DNA of 64,000 nucleotides from Pontibacter diazotrophicus (GTDB taxonomy: Bacteria > Bacteroidota > Bacteroidia > Cytophagales > Hymenobacteraceae): positions 143,383-207,382 of the forward strand of contig NZ_QRGR01000011.1 of NCBI RefSeq assembly GCF_003367245.1, in the 5' to 3' direction. Made by a program: the position numbers and the translations under genes. Within the stretch, counting starts at the first letter, position 1; each line of letters begins with the position of its first letter. Under the pieces are notes generated by a model that made no database searches, was not told the DNA's origin, and saw nothing but the letters and a program-made list of their open reading frames with translations. Shown piece by piece: positions 1-11,209 of this stretch.

Positions 1-1586
1 CCCCAGGGACGTACATTCCTGTAGAAGATCTTCAGGGTTTCTTCATCTGTAGGAGGTGCTGTAAAAGTACCGATGAGGCTACCTGCCAGGGATATCACCA
101 GCAGAAGCGGGAAATAGTATAAATCAAGGCCGTCGAAGATATAAGGGAAGATCAGCGCAGGCACAATACCTGCCAGCATACCCCAGAAGAAGCCACTGCT
201 GTTAAAGCGCCACCAGTACCACTTCAGCACATTGGCTGAAATATAGCCGCCATACAGGCCGGCCACAATCCACTGCAACAAGCTGTTTACGTCTTCCGCA
301 AAGAAGCCAATCACCACACTCACCAGCACTACTACCACACCGGTGGTATAATTCATGCGGGTTACCGTCACGTTGGATGCCGTCGGGTTCACATACTTAA
401 GATAGATGTCATTTACAAGGTATGCCTGGGCTGCGTTGAGTGTTCCGGCAAACGTGCCGATAAAAGCGGCAAGAAGGCCAGCCAGTATCAGGCCCATGAC
501 ACCGGTAGGGGCAAAATTCTGAATGGCAGACGGCAGTATCCTTTCAAAGTCAATACCGCTGGCTGAATCCAGGTTGAGCTGATCGTAGTTCAGCAAGGCC
601 AGCACCGAAAAGCCAATAATCATGAGGTAGCGCGTCGGAATCAGCACCAGCGACACAAAACCGCTCATTTTAGCGGCGTCCTGTGGTGAGCGGGAAGAAA
701 GAATCTTCTGCATGTCGTAGTTCGGTGTTGGCCCGGCTATACTGGCCAGTATACCCTTGAATACCATCATGGAGAAAAATATACCAAACATCGTATACCC
801 ATCCGCCTGAATCTTCTCATTTACCTCATCTATGATACCCGTCCAGTTGAGGTCGTCAAGCGTGGCGCCAAAAAACGGTGTTTTCCAGGCTTCCGGCACA
901 TTCAGTGTGGCTGTTTCCAGGTTATTCATCGCCATAACGCCAATCACGACGGCAGCCACTGTCATGATCACAAACTGCAGTACGTCGGCCCATACAATAC
1001 TGGACATACCACCCAGAATAGAGTAAAAAACTGCGAAGGAAGTAAATATCAAACCATAAAAGTGCGGCACAAACTCAGGAGGCAGATCAAACGGCAGGAA
1101 AGGCTGCACGAAAGACCATGGCACGAAAATCTCCACGAATTTACCAAGTCCGATAAAGCCGTAGGCCAGGAAGCCGAGGCAACTGATAAGGGCAAAAACC
1201 ACGACAATACCATGGGACTGATTGGCGTAGTTGCCTCTTCCGAAGCGGGTCAGCATCCATTCGGCACCGGTGGTTACGTTAGACCGGCGCAACCAGGCAG
1301 CCAGGAACATCATCAGGAAAACCTGGTTAAATGAAGGCCAGAGCCACGGAATCCATATACTTTTCAGGCCATAGACAAAGGCCAGCATCACCATCCACAT
1401 GGTACCGGAGATGTCAAACATGCCGGAGGCGTTGGAAAGCCCGAGTGCATACCATGGCAGCGTGTTACCACCTAAGAGGTAGGCGTTTTTGTTTTCCCTC
1501 GCCCTGCGCTGCATCACCAGGCCTATCACTGCCACGGCTACCAGGTATAGGGCAACTATACCGACGTCTATTGCGGTTAATTTCAT
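1..1586 (-). CDS. Sodium:solute symporter (SSS/SLC5 family), 3' end outside the window
   Basis: The gene starts at an ATG (1586-1584, minus strand) and stays open to base 1, giving 528 codons in the window. The protein opens MKLTAIDVGIVALYLVAVAV, a first membrane helix, followed by the SSS-type stretch LLGGNTLPWYALGLSNASGM around residues 38-57 and many further hydrophobic segments. Near the window edge it reads LKIFYRNVRPWG, a C-terminal motif I know from SSS transporters of this type. The role is Na+-coupled uptake of a small solute across the inner membrane. It lies 113 bases downstream of the GH26 mannanase on the same strand, so uptake of mannose or manno-oligosaccharides is a reasonable guess, but nothing in the sequence fixes the substrate. 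Confidence 0.88.
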   Translation of the reverse strand, partial: MKLTAIDVGIVALYLVAVAVIGLVMQRRARENKNAYLLGGNTLPWYALGLSNASGMFDISGTMWMVMLAFVYGLKSIWIPWLWPSFNQVFLMMFLAAWLRRSNVTTGAEWMLTRFGRGNYANQSHGIVVVFALISCLGFLAYGFIGLGKFVEIFVPWSFVQPFLPFDLPPEFVPHFYGLIFTSFAVFYSILGGMSSIVWADVLQFVIMTVAAVVIGVMAMNNLETATLNVPEAWKTPFFGATLDDLNWTGIIDEVNEKIQADGYTMFGIFFSMMVFKGILASIAGPTPNYDMQKILSSRSPQDAAKMSGFVSLVLIPTRYLMIIGFSVLALLNYDQLNLDSASGIDFERILPSAIQNFAPTGVMGLILAGLLAAFIGTFAGTLNAAQAYLVNDIYLKYVNPTASNVTVTRMNYTTGVVVVLVSVVIGFFAEDVNSLLQWIVAGLYGGYISANVLKWYWWRFNSSGFFWGMLAGIVPALIFPYIFDGLDLYYFPLLLVISLAGSLIGTFTAPPTDEETLKIFYRNVRPW

Positions 1587-1699
1587 TTGATAATATTAAA
1601 CTGAGTTATCTAATGCTACTATATAAGGTGTTTCTAAGGCTAATAATCTAAGGCTGTGCCCATACGTCCTGCCTTCTCATAGCCGGGAACATGAATTTC

Positions 1700-2866
1700 T
1701 TAATTTGAGGGAGGATCACTGTAAATGTTTTCTGACGCCACTTTCTGCAAAAAGAAAGTTTCCGGGTGGTTATAGAAGGCTTTGAAGTCTTCGGCACTCT
1801 TCTGCCCTGGGTACGGTGCAAAGAAATGATTCAGGTCGAAGTTGCGCCACACCAGCACATAGGAAAGGCCTGCATCCTGTACTACAGGGAGCAGAACACC
1901 CGTCCACCAGTTCGCCAGCGGAAGGTTGCCAAGGCCTGTTTCACTAAACGTCCATACTTTCTCCTTCTCCTGCCCTAACTGGCGCACTGTTTCCACCATG
2001 CGGCGGGCTTCTCTGATGTAAGCAGTGTCCGGATCCGGCGAAACAACCGTCGTGTCAATTTGAGGGCGGTGGTAAAGGTCGAAGCCCAACACATCTACAT
2101 AGTCATCGCCGGGGTAACGCTCCAGGTAATCTTCGCGAGATGTAAACCTATCAGTGGAATAGGCTATCAGCAGGTTATTGGCTCCTTTGTTGCGCAGGTA
2201 ATCTATTGTGTAGCGCCACATCTTCTTATAGTCCTCAGGGGAAACATGCTCGCGTCCCCACCAGAACCAACTGCCGGTGTGCTCGTGCAGGGGGCGGAAA
2301 ACCACCGGGATTAATTCTCCCTGCGGTCCTTTCAGGCTTACCATGAAATCGGCCACCCTGTCTAACCAAGAGTCATAGCGCCGCAGTGCCACCGGGTCGT
2401 TAAACATGCGCTGAATGGTAGAGTCCATTCTATCCCAGCTGGTTTTAGAAGGATCTAAAGGGTTGTTCAGGTGCCAGCTAAAGGTGTTCAGTCCGCCTTG
2501 CGCATACACCTGCTGCGCATACGATCGCATCCTGTCAAAAGGCACGCTATCGAGGTTTACTACATTGCCCAATTCCAGGTGGCCAATGTCCCAGCCTACT
2601 ACAGCCGGATACTCCCCCACCGTTTCCTTTACATCAGAGCGCCCGTCCTCATACTCCCACCCGATGCCATAGGCCAAATCATCCTGGTGCCCAAACATGG
2701 TCCCCTCTTGTGAGAGTCTTTTCATATTGGCATAAAGATTTTTTGTTTCCTGCGTTGCCTCCGGATCTACAGGTCGAATCTGGGAACCTGCTACCTGCAG
2801 CCTCTGAGTACATGATACTTGCAGGAAGAGTGACGCAAGCAAACAAACGACAACGATACGGGACAT
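1700..2866 (-). CDS. Glycoside hydrolase family 26 lipoprotein, probable beta-mannanase
   Basis: A 388-residue protein with a short hydrophobic leader and a lipobox-like LQVSC (Cys19), so probably a surface or periplasmic lipoprotein. GH26 hallmarks are visible: the acid/base Glu195 in FRPLHEHTGSWFWWG, the nucleophile Glu309 in WTFSETG, and an early FGHQDDLAYG segment typical of these (beta/alpha)8 enzymes. GH26 members mostly hydrolyse beta-1,4-mannans with retention of configuration. The length fits a single catalytic domain with no binding module. It is followed on the same strand by an SSS symporter, and an AraC-type regulator is transcribed divergently, which together suggest a small mannan-degradation and uptake unit. 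The family call is strong; mannan as substrate is family knowledge. Confidence 0.9.
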   Translation of the reverse strand: MSRIVVVCLLASLFLQVSCTQRLQVAGSQIRPVDPEATQETKNLYANMKRLSQEGTMFGHQDDLAYGIGWEYEDGRSDVKETVGEYPAVVGWDIGHLELGNVVNLDSVPFDRMRSYAQQVYAQGGLNTFSWHLNNPLDPSKTSWDRMDSTIQRMFNDPVALRRYDSWLDRVADFMVSLKGPQGELIPVVFRPLHEHTGSWFWWGREHVSPEDYKKMWRYTIDYLRNKGANNLLIAYSTDRFTSREDYLERYPGDDYVDVLGFDLYHRPQIDTTVVSPDPDTAYIREARRMVETVRQLGQEKEKVWTFSETGLGNLPLANWWTGVLLPVVQDAGLSYVLVWRNFDLNHFFAPYPGQKSAEDFKAFYNHPETFFLQKVASENIYSDPPSN

Positions 2867-3478
2867 ATATAATCGATTAATAAAATTTGTTATTCCAACT
2901 TCTAAATAATCCTCCGGGTCTACTTAAAACGTTGGTCTCCTAATTCCTCTGGCGAACTTCCTGTTGCTAAATAATGTATCAGTACTCTTCAAAATTCCAT
3001 ACCAAAGCTCATCTAGCCACACACTTTCTGTAAATAAAACTTGGCGAGATTTATTGGAAATAAGTAAGCACTCAGTAACTTGACACCAGGCTCACAAAGT
3101 TAAATATATTTTTCTCAGCTTTGTAATACAATTTTATCAAATCTTTGCCTAAATTACTTCCTGAAGTAATTTCTGTGCTTCTATATCTGGCTAGAATGTT
3201 CTTTAGCACAAGCATAAAAGCTGTATAAACTCTTTGATTGCTTAAGCCAACTTTAATTAAAACAGGTTCAAAACGATTGAATAAGATATATTTTTAAAGT
3301 AATAAGCTTTTAAACGGCATCAACAGAATGATCTGGAGTACCGCTTTATGTTTGGTTCTGGGTACCTGAAAGCCGGAATAAACAAGGAAAACGTACTAAT
3401 ACTTTTTTGCCTTGTTTTATCAACATAAGCAGTATAACATAATCACTTTAAGCTGTATAATAAAAACTTTCAAAAACC
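2867..3478. other. AT-rich divergent intergenic region (612 bases)
   Basis: No open frame of interest is seen. The stretch separates the minus-strand GH26 gene from the plus-strand AraC regulator and must hold both promoters and probably the AraC binding sites. I could not pick out a clear TAnnTTTG box or an operator repeat. Confidence 0.5.
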
Positions 3479-4354
3479 ATGACAACCGCTGCTTACAGGG
3501 AAATTACCCCACTTACCCAAAACGACTGCTTTACTGTATTCTCCAGAAAGAAAAAGGAGTTCAAATTCCCCTTACACTACCACGAGGAATATGAGTTGAA
3601 CCTGATCTCGAATGCCGCCGGAGCCCAGCGAGTTGTTGGAGACAGTATTGAAGTAATCGACGACCTTGAGTTGGTCTTGGTAGGCAGCAATCTGCCCCAT
3701 GGTTGGTTTACCCATCAATGCCAGAGTGAAAACATCAACGAAATTACGATTCAGTTTCACCGTGACTTGTTTGATGAAAAATTCCTGAGGCGCAATCAGT
3801 TAAGTTTTATCCGTACGTTACTGGAACGCTCGTCTAAGGGAATATCTTTTTCGCAGGAAACAAAAGAGGCTTTCAAACCCCGATTGGAGCAACTGGCAAA
3901 AAAGAGCGGCTTCGATTCTGTGCTGGAGCTAATCTCTATTCTGCACGACTTGTCTAACTCCCGCAACATGCGTACGCTGTCGAACAGCACTTTTACTTCA
4001 GAGCAGTTCAGTTACTACAGCAGGAGAATAGAGAAAGCTTTTGAGTATATGCAGACTTATTATGATAAAGACATTACGCTGGCGGATATATCTAAAGTTG
4101 TGAACATGCCGGAGGTATCTTTCAGCCGTTTCATAAAGAAACGTACCGGTAAAACCTTTGTGGAAAGCTTGAACGAAATACGCCTTGGCCACGCCTCCCG
4201 CATGCTGATAGACACGACTGAAACCATTTCAGAAATCTCTTATAAGTGCGGCTTCAACAACCTCTCCTACTTTAACAGGGTATTTAAACGGGAAAAAGGA
4301 AGTACCCCGAAAGAGTTCAGACAAAACTACTCCAGTTCCTGCGTAATTATCTAA
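3479..4354 (+). CDS. AraC-family transcriptional regulator with cupin sensor domain
   Basis: A 291-residue protein with an N-terminal cupin-like sensor (HYHEEYEL at 33-40, then the PHGW of a jelly-roll strand) and a C-terminal AraC double helix-turn-helix (about 183-283), with the characteristic DITLADISKVVNMPEVSFSR and second-helix region ISYKCGFNNLSYFNRVFK. Such proteins bind a sugar or similar ligand and activate adjacent catabolic genes. It is divergent from the GH26/symporter pair across a 612-base region, so it is the likely regulator of that unit. The ATG at 3479 gives a complete cupin domain. The family call is certain; the ligand is unknown. Confidence 0.9.
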   Translation: MTTAAYREITPLTQNDCFTVFSRKKKEFKFPLHYHEEYELNLISNAAGAQRVVGDSIEVIDDLELVLVGSNLPHGWFTHQCQSENINEITIQFHRDLFDEKFLRRNQLSFIRTLLERSSKGISFSQETKEAFKPRLEQLAKKSGFDSVLELISILHDLSNSRNMRTLSNSTFTSEQFSYYSRRIEKAFEYMQTYYDKDITLADISKVVNMPEVSFSRFIKKRTGKTFVESLNEIRLGHASRMLIDTTETISEISYKCGFNNLSYFNRVFKREKGSTPKEFRQNYSSSCVII

Positions 4355-4545
4355 ATCATGTAAAGCGACAAGCGTATCAGGACACCAGGTTCTAATAAAA
4401 TGAGACAGGAAAAGCAACAGCAACACGGATTCAGGCCATCATTGCTGGTTTGATGCTGGGCTACAGCAGGAACAATTTGGTGCTGACTTTGAAAAAGCCA
4501 GGGCTTTCCTCCCCTTGCCTACAGGCAGTGTGTGCAAAAATCAAC

Positions 4546-5394
4546 TCATGTTATTCCGAACTCCTGATGCCTGCTTCTCAGTTGCTGACTTACCTGATCG
4601 TAGTCCTGGTCTTTTATGAATTCAACCATCAAGGTGCCTCCTATCAGAATTTTAGGGTCTATCGACAGTCTGAAAATCTCTCCATACACTTTCTTCTTTG
4701 TCGCTGTGTCAAACTCCTTGTTTTTCCTCAGGCTCTTTTTATAAGTGATCCAGTTCGACAATAAAATAAATGGGTAGAAAAGCGGAAACAACAGTAAGGA
4801 GGTGGTCTTTACACGGGTAAAATGGAATTTCTTGATACGAAACCCCGACAGTTTCGCTAAGACTCTTAGCTTTTGAACGCCAATCAGGAATATATGTCCA
4901 AAATATATATCATCTGTTATCTCCTGCTTTGAGACCCAAATGCTGTCAAGTTCATTGGGGGGCATGGTAGAGATAAACCGCTCACTCTCTGATAGCAGGT
5001 AACTTAACTTCGACCGCAGATTGGAGTAGTTAGGTGTAGTAATCAGCAGAACCCCATTCATTTTCAGGACCCTGTTGAACTCCTTTAATGCACTAAACTG
5101 GTCACTGAAATGCTCGATTCCTTCCTGGCAAATTAATGCATCAGCGGTTTTATTCTCCACCGGGAGCCCGTCACGTATATTGGCTCTTGAACATTCGATC
5201 CCTTCAATCTTAAAGTATTCAGGAAACAAATCCATTGGTATGGGGTTAGCTCCAATTTCTCTCAGAATTCTCGATGTTATTCCGTTTCCCGCAGGGAAAT
5301 CAATCACGGTTTTTCCTTTATAGAAAGCAGCGTTTTTATGTAAGTATTTTTTTACATAATACTTGATGCTCATTGGGTTATCTTCAAATCTCAT
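4546..5394 (-). CDS. Class I SAM-dependent methyltransferase
   Basis: A 282-residue protein. SAM-binding motif I is VIDFPAGNG (30-38), followed by an acidic loop (PMDLFPEYF), the motif around DALICQEGIEHFSD, and LKMNGVLLITTPN, the usual motif III strand. This is the Methyltransf_11-like Rossmann arrangement. A hydrophobic stretch (SLLLFPLFYPFILLSNWI) after the catalytic domain could touch the membrane, which suggests a lipid- or glycan-linked substrate, though this is inference. It has no co-directional neighbour and looks more AT-rich than the genes after it. It is convergent with the AraC gene. The substrate is not predictable. Confidence 0.82.
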   Translation of the reverse strand: MRFEDNPMSIKYYVKKYLHKNAAFYKGKTVIDFPAGNGITSRILREIGANPIPMDLFPEYFKIEGIECSRANIRDGLPVENKTADALICQEGIEHFSDQFSALKEFNRVLKMNGVLLITTPNYSNLRSKLSYLLSESERFISTMPPNELDSIWVSKQEITDDIYFGHIFLIGVQKLRVLAKLSGFRIKKFHFTRVKTTSLLLFPLFYPFILLSNWITYKKSLRKNKEFDTATKKKVYGEIFRLSIDPKILIGGTLMVEFIKDQDYDQVSQQLRSRHQEFGIT

Positions 5395-5589
5395 CCTTTT
5401 TCTAATGGTTCAACAGTAGCGGCAGAGGGATGACAAAAAATCATCCTGCTACTAAATATAGTTAATTGTGCCAGCATCTTGTCCGGAAAAGCAGGAAGTA
5501 TACAATCTATGTGCAGGATCACCAGAACGTACCCGAGCTTTTACCCTGCGCCATTTCTGGCAAAAGAGTGAACAAGAACGCTTAAAACG

Positions 5590-5627
5590 AAAGCAAGCAT
5601 GTGCGATGACACACACATGCTTGCTTT
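5590..5627 (-). terminator. Hairpin terminator of the MDR oxidoreductase gene
   Basis: A perfect 14-bp stem (5590-5603 with 5614-5627) and a 10-base loop sit 23 bases past the stop of the minus-strand gene ending at 5651. Downstream on that strand the sequence becomes T-rich. Confidence 0.75.
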
Positions 5628-5650
5628 GGGATGTTTAGGGGCACTTGCTT

Positions 5651-6595
5651 CTATACTACATTCACCACTACTTTACCATTCGTTTTACGTGTTTCCACCT
5701 GCTTGTGCGCCTCGGCCATGTCCTTTAGCTCATACACATGCGACACGTGTGGCCTCAGATGGCCTTGCCGCATCAGTTCGGCTATCTGCTCCTGATCCTC
5801 TCCGCTGGAGTGCACCAGGTAATTCTTTGCCTCTATATTTCGCTTTTTTGCGTCTGCCTGCACAGTTTCCTTTGCCCCACCTAGTATAGAAATAATCTTA
5901 CCACCCTCTTTGAGGGTTGCAAGCGAACGGCGGGTATTTTCCTCTCCCAGCGAATCGAGTACAATATCTGCATCCATCACGACGTCTTCTACATTAAACT
6001 TGTGATAGTCAACCTGCTCGTCGGCACCCATGTTTCTGATAAAATCGTGGTTTTCAGCTGAGGCTGTGCCAATGACTGTGGCTCTAAAGTATTTCGCTAT
6101 CTGCACCGCAAAATGACCTACTCCGCCAGCTGCTGCATGTATAAGCACACGCTGGCCTGCTTTTATACCAGCTTCATGCACCAGCACCTGCCAGGCAGTA
6201 AGCGCTGCCAACGTGGCGGTGGCAGCCTCATGGTGCGGAATATTGGCGGGTTTGTGCGCAAGGTGTGTTTCGGGTGCCGCCACATACTCTGCATAGGCTT
6301 TTCCATGGCCCGGGAAATTTACCATCCCGAATACCTCATCACCTTCTTTAAAATAGGTTACATCGTCGCCAACAGCTTCCACTACTCCTGAAATATCCCA
6401 GCCTAAAATTACCGGAGAATCTTCTTTCAGCTTGTCATAAAGCGACTTTCCCTCACGTGTCTTCGTATCAACAGGGTTTACGCTAACGGCGTGTACCTTC
6501 ACCAGTACCTCGTTTTTGAACGGTCTGGGCTTCTCTACTTCCTGCAGTTGCAGGTTCTCTACTCCTCCTGGGTTGTTTAGAACGATTGCTTTCAT
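5651..6595 (-). CDS. Zinc-free MDR oxidoreductase, quinone oxidoreductase-like (NADP-dependent)
   Basis: A 314-residue medium-chain dehydrogenase/reductase. The GroES-like N-terminal domain starts MKAIVLNNPGGVENLQLQEV and carries the VNPVDTKTREG segment typical of the quinone oxidoreductase branch. The nucleotide-binding Rossmann motif is HAAAGGVGHFAVQ (153-165). The Cys/His ligands of zinc alcohol dehydrogenases are not seen. The probable role is NADPH-dependent reduction of quinones or reactive enones in the cytosol, as part of redox defence. It is a single gene ending in its own hairpin. A second gene of the same superfamily, lacking its N-terminal half, lies at 32444-33052. Confidence 0.87.
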   Translation of the reverse strand: MKAIVLNNPGGVENLQLQEVEKPRPFKNEVLVKVHAVSVNPVDTKTREGKSLYDKLKEDSPVILGWDISGVVEAVGDDVTYFKEGDEVFGMVNFPGHGKAYAEYVAAPETHLAHKPANIPHHEAATATLAALTAWQVLVHEAGIKAGQRVLIHAAAGGVGHFAVQIAKYFRATVIGTASAENHDFIRNMGADEQVDYHKFNVEDVVMDADIVLDSLGEENTRRSLATLKEGGKIISILGGAKETVQADAKKRNIEAKNYLVHSSGEDQEQIAELMRQGHLRPHVSHVYELKDMAEAHKQVETRKTNGKVVVNVV

Positions 6596-6791
6596 AGGCT
6601 TTTAATTAAGGTTCATATTCTATCCTTCTTTATTCAACTTAAGCCCCTGCAAAAGGTTATGATAACTGACGCATGAAAACAGAAGTAAAAATACCTGTGT
6701 GTTAGCAAGATGAAATATGAGCTGCATCTTTAACTGGAGAGAATCTTACTGGTAGATACAGGAACAGGTGTTGATGAGACGCTATAAAGCA

Positions 6792-6826
6792 GCAGCGGCT
6801 ATACCTTTTGAAGATATAGCCGCTGC
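6792..6826 (-). terminator. Hairpin downstream of gyrB
   Basis: A perfect 12-bp stem (6792-6803 with 6815-6826) with an 11-base loop lies 26 bases beyond the gyrB stop on the minus strand. Confidence 0.65.
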
Positions 6827-6851
6827 CGGATATGGTTATTTGAAAACTGAA

Positions 6852-8816
<1,965 letters not shown>

Positions 8817-9008
8817 TTATCAGAAAAATTGATTAGGTAAAATTACTACTTTTATTTCGTTTATACTATACTTTTAGAGAGCTTACAGGCAGCTTAAAAA
8901 CCCTTCCACTCACCCTCCCCTGATCTAACAGGTATAAACGCTTCTATATGAACAAGAAAAGCCTCTGAATAGTGCCTCCACGGCATGCACACATCCCTGA
9001 AAAACACA

Positions 9009-9038
9009 AAAGGCAACCTGATCCTGCAGGTCACCTTT
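9009..9038 (-). terminator. Imperfect hairpin after the SIMPL-domain gene
   Basis: Two 12-base arms (9009-9020 and 9027-9038) pair at 10 of 12 positions around a 6-base loop, about 57 bases downstream of the minus-strand stop at 9095, with a T-rich continuation on that strand. Confidence 0.5.
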
Positions 9039-9094
9039 AGTTGCTATAGAAACAGGAAAATCTTATACAGGATACTGCTACAGGCAGGAAGTTA

Positions 9095-9739
9095 CTATTG
9101 CAACCGGGCCTTTACCTTTAGCCGTGCTACCATACGGCGGTTAAAGTCGTTATATTCCGGACCATAAGGCACCGTGTTATCCAACTCTTCCACTCCTACT
9201 ATCCTGTAGCTATCTTCTCCATTGCTCAGGAAGTTAAGCTTTGCTTTCGCGTTGTCGAGCGCTTGCTGCATCAACTCCTGCTGCACCTGCTGGCGCTTGT
9301 CCGGGTCTAAAACTGTGCCTGACACGTTCACGCTGAACGGAAAGTTATGGCGCAGCACATCCTGCATAATGCGCCCGTACATGGCACTGTCTGCTACGGT
9401 TATGTTATAGGAAACGCTGGTCTGGTACATCTCAGGCCTGATTTTCTCCTGCCCCATCTGCTCTGGCATATGATGGATGTAAATGTTTTCGCTCGTGAGC
9501 ACCATGTTCGGCACTTGCTTTTGCAGGGAGTCGGCCCATTCCATAAACTTGTCGCGCATGCCCATCGGGCCGTTGTAGGACAGGTTGAGGCGGTAACCTG
9601 CATCGGGCATGCTTCGTTCATGCTCCCCGATTACTTCAAGGTAATCCTCCTGTGCCTCATCATGCACCTGGCAACTGCTTAGGGTGCCAAAGCCAGCTAG
9701 CATCGCCAGCACCCACACACATACGTTTTTCATAGTCAT
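9095..9739 (-). CDS. SIMPL-domain (DUF541) lipoprotein
   Basis: A 214-residue protein with a signal peptide and lipobox ending at Cys23 (TLSSC), so a predicted periplasmic or outer-membrane lipoprotein. The rest resembles the SIMPL/DUF541 fold: an opening YLEVIGEHERSM strand, a central QTSVSYNITVADSAMYGRIM segment and the helix QQALDNAKAKLNFL, where family members usually carry A-K-A. SIMPL proteins are linked to oxidative or envelope stress but their biochemical role is poorly known. Translation could begin at Met1 or Met3. It is a single gene between gyrB and the divergent DUF486 gene. The domain call rests on pattern recognition. Confidence 0.7.
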   Translation of the reverse strand: MTMKNVCVWVLAMLAGFGTLSSCQVHDEAQEDYLEVIGEHERSMPDAGYRLNLSYNGPMGMRDKFMEWADSLQKQVPNMVLTSENIYIHHMPEQMGQEKIRPEMYQTSVSYNITVADSAMYGRIMQDVLRHNFPFSVNVSGTVLDPDKRQQVQQELMQQALDNAKAKLNFLSNGEDSYRIVGVEELDNTVPYGPEYNDFNRRMVARLKVKARLQ

Positions 9740-9897
9740 ATAGGGTTTGTATATATACTTTTTAAATATCGAGAATTATGCCAATATATCACGGCAGCAG
9801 CCTTCACCTGGGAAAAGCGGAACAAAAGAAAAAATGACCGCCGCACACATACTACCATTGAATAAATTCATCAGATTTGCAGCTTTAACCTAGTGCG

Positions 9898-10227
9898 ATG
9901 CGAACGATTATCCTGCTGCTCATTTCCAACATCTTCATGACCTTTGCCTGGTATGGGCACCTTCGCTTCAAAGAGGTGTCGCTTTGGAAGGTGATTCTCA
10001 TCAGCTGGCTGATTGCCTTTTTTGAATACTGCTTTCAGGTGCCCGCCAACCGTATCGGGCATGGCCAGTTCACCGCCTTTCAACTCAAAACCATACAGGA
10101 AGTTATCACCCTGGTAGTGTTCATCGGCTTCTCAGTACTGTACCTGCGCGAGGACCTGAAGTGGAACTACCTGGTGGGTTTCCTCCTCATTTTAGCTGCC
10201 GTGTTCTTTGTGTTTAAGAAGTGGTAA
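9898..10227 (+). CDS. DMT-type small membrane protein (DUF486)
   Basis: A 109-residue protein made of four hydrophobic helices: residues 4-20, about 30-50, 68-85 and 90-107. The motifs FMTFAWYGHLRF near the start and the family-typical FFEYCFQVPANRIGHGQFTAFQLKTIQE in the middle identify it as DUF486, a half-size relative of the drug/metabolite transporters. Its substrate is unknown. The ATG at 9898 directly follows the AT-rich leader. It has no co-directional partner within 300 bases. Confidence 0.88.
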   Translation: MRTIILLLISNIFMTFAWYGHLRFKEVSLWKVILISWLIAFFEYCFQVPANRIGHGQFTAFQLKTIQEVITLVVFIGFSVLYLREDLKWNYLVGFLLILAAVFFVFKKW

Positions 10228-10566
10228 GACGTGGCTTATCAAGTACTTTGTTAAGTTGCCAAAGAAGATACACCCGGTAGGTAACCGCATATCTCTTGGT
10301 CAGGAAATGCTTTTCCTCTTCAATTTGCCATAGCATTAAAACCCTCTTATGTTGCTCACGTTAATTTTAAGAGCATGTTTATTTTTTATTTTGATGGCGA
10401 AAAGGGATAGTGCTGTATTCTGAAGAGGCGAAATTTCAGGTATATCCCCCTGATTAAAAGCAAAAAACAGCAGAAAGCAGCTTTTAAAAGCACTCCTTTG
10501 TAGCCTAATAAATAAAGGTTAAACAGGCGCTGACACATGTTTAACATAAAAAAAGGAGGTAAAACT
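10228..10566. other. Gene-free stretch upstream of the DUF2267 gene
   Basis: About 340 AT-rich bases with no supported gene. The last part carries the leader and ribosome binding site of the DUF2267 gene. Confidence 0.5.
10552..10560 (+). promoter_or_regulatory. Strong Shine-Dalgarno sequence deciding the DUF2267 start
   Basis: AAAGGAGGT ends six bases before the ATG at 10567. Such a full Shine-Dalgarno is uncommon in Bacteroidota and argues for start 10567 rather than the in-frame ATG at 10537, which lies upstream of it. Confidence 0.8.
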
Positions 10567-10992
10567 ATGGCAATGAATTTTGATGATTATGTAAAGGACT
10601 CGAAGACGTGGCTCCATGAGCTATGCTCTTACCTGGGTATAGACGATGAAGTGAAAGCAGGAAGAATCTTCCGCTCGGTGCTGCACGCTATCCGCGACCG
10701 CATTCCGACTGGTGAGGCCATCCATTTAGCAGCACAGCTGCCTATTATCTGGAAGGGGATTTACTTCCACGGCTTCACCTTACACGAGCCCGTGCGTATA
10801 CGCCACGAAGACGAGTGGCTTGAATTTATCCGCAGCAAAGATGCTGGCGCAGAAGAGGCAGATTTCCCAACACTGGACCACGCCTACTATGCCTATCATG
10901 ATGTAATGGCTTTCCTGCGCGACCACATTTCAGAAGGCCAGTACGAGCAGGTAGCACAGGCGCTGCACTCAGAAATTACCGTACCAGCCTAA
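10567..10992 (+). CDS. DUF2267 domain protein
   Basis: A 141-residue soluble protein starting MAMNFDDYVKDSKTWLHELC. The pattern of helices, with GDEVKAGRIFRSVLHAIRDRIPTGEAIHLAAQLP (described here as residues about 28-60) and a central PIIWKGIYF, is typical of DUF2267, a family of short helical proteins often linked to stress conditions. No catalytic residues are known. The strong ribosome binding site points to high expression, and a clean terminator follows at 11024-11050, so it is a single-gene unit. The length fits the family (130-150 residues). Confidence 0.85.
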   Translation: MAMNFDDYVKDSKTWLHELCSYLGIDDEVKAGRIFRSVLHAIRDRIPTGEAIHLAAQLPIIWKGIYFHGFTLHEPVRIRHEDEWLEFIRSKDAGAEEADFPTLDHAYYAYHDVMAFLRDHISEGQYEQVAQALHSEITVPA

Positions 10993-11023
10993 ACACAGCA
11001 AAACAAACCAAGAGACACCTTAG

Positions 11024-11050
11024 AGGTCTGGCTAGCGCCAGACCTTTTTT
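11024..11050 (+). terminator. Intrinsic terminator of the DUF2267 gene
   Basis: A 9-bp perfect stem (11024-11032 with 11037-11045), loop TAGC, followed directly by a run of six T (11045-11050). Confidence 0.92.
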
Positions 11051-11209
11051 ATTGTGCAGCAGTATTCTGGTTCAATTTAAAACTATTGGGGTCAGATAGA
11101 TTGGCGTTAGCAGCATTTAACATCCTTTCATAGTTGTAGTACTCAACTTATTTAAGTAAAATTACTACAGTTTGCTGCAGTCGTCTAAAAGCAGCATCCG
11201 GCACAAAGA

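Noticed and set aside
10537..10566. Earlier ATG for the DUF2267 protein
   Set aside because: The Shine-Dalgarno sequence at 10552-10560 lies inside this extension and is perfectly placed for the ATG at 10567.
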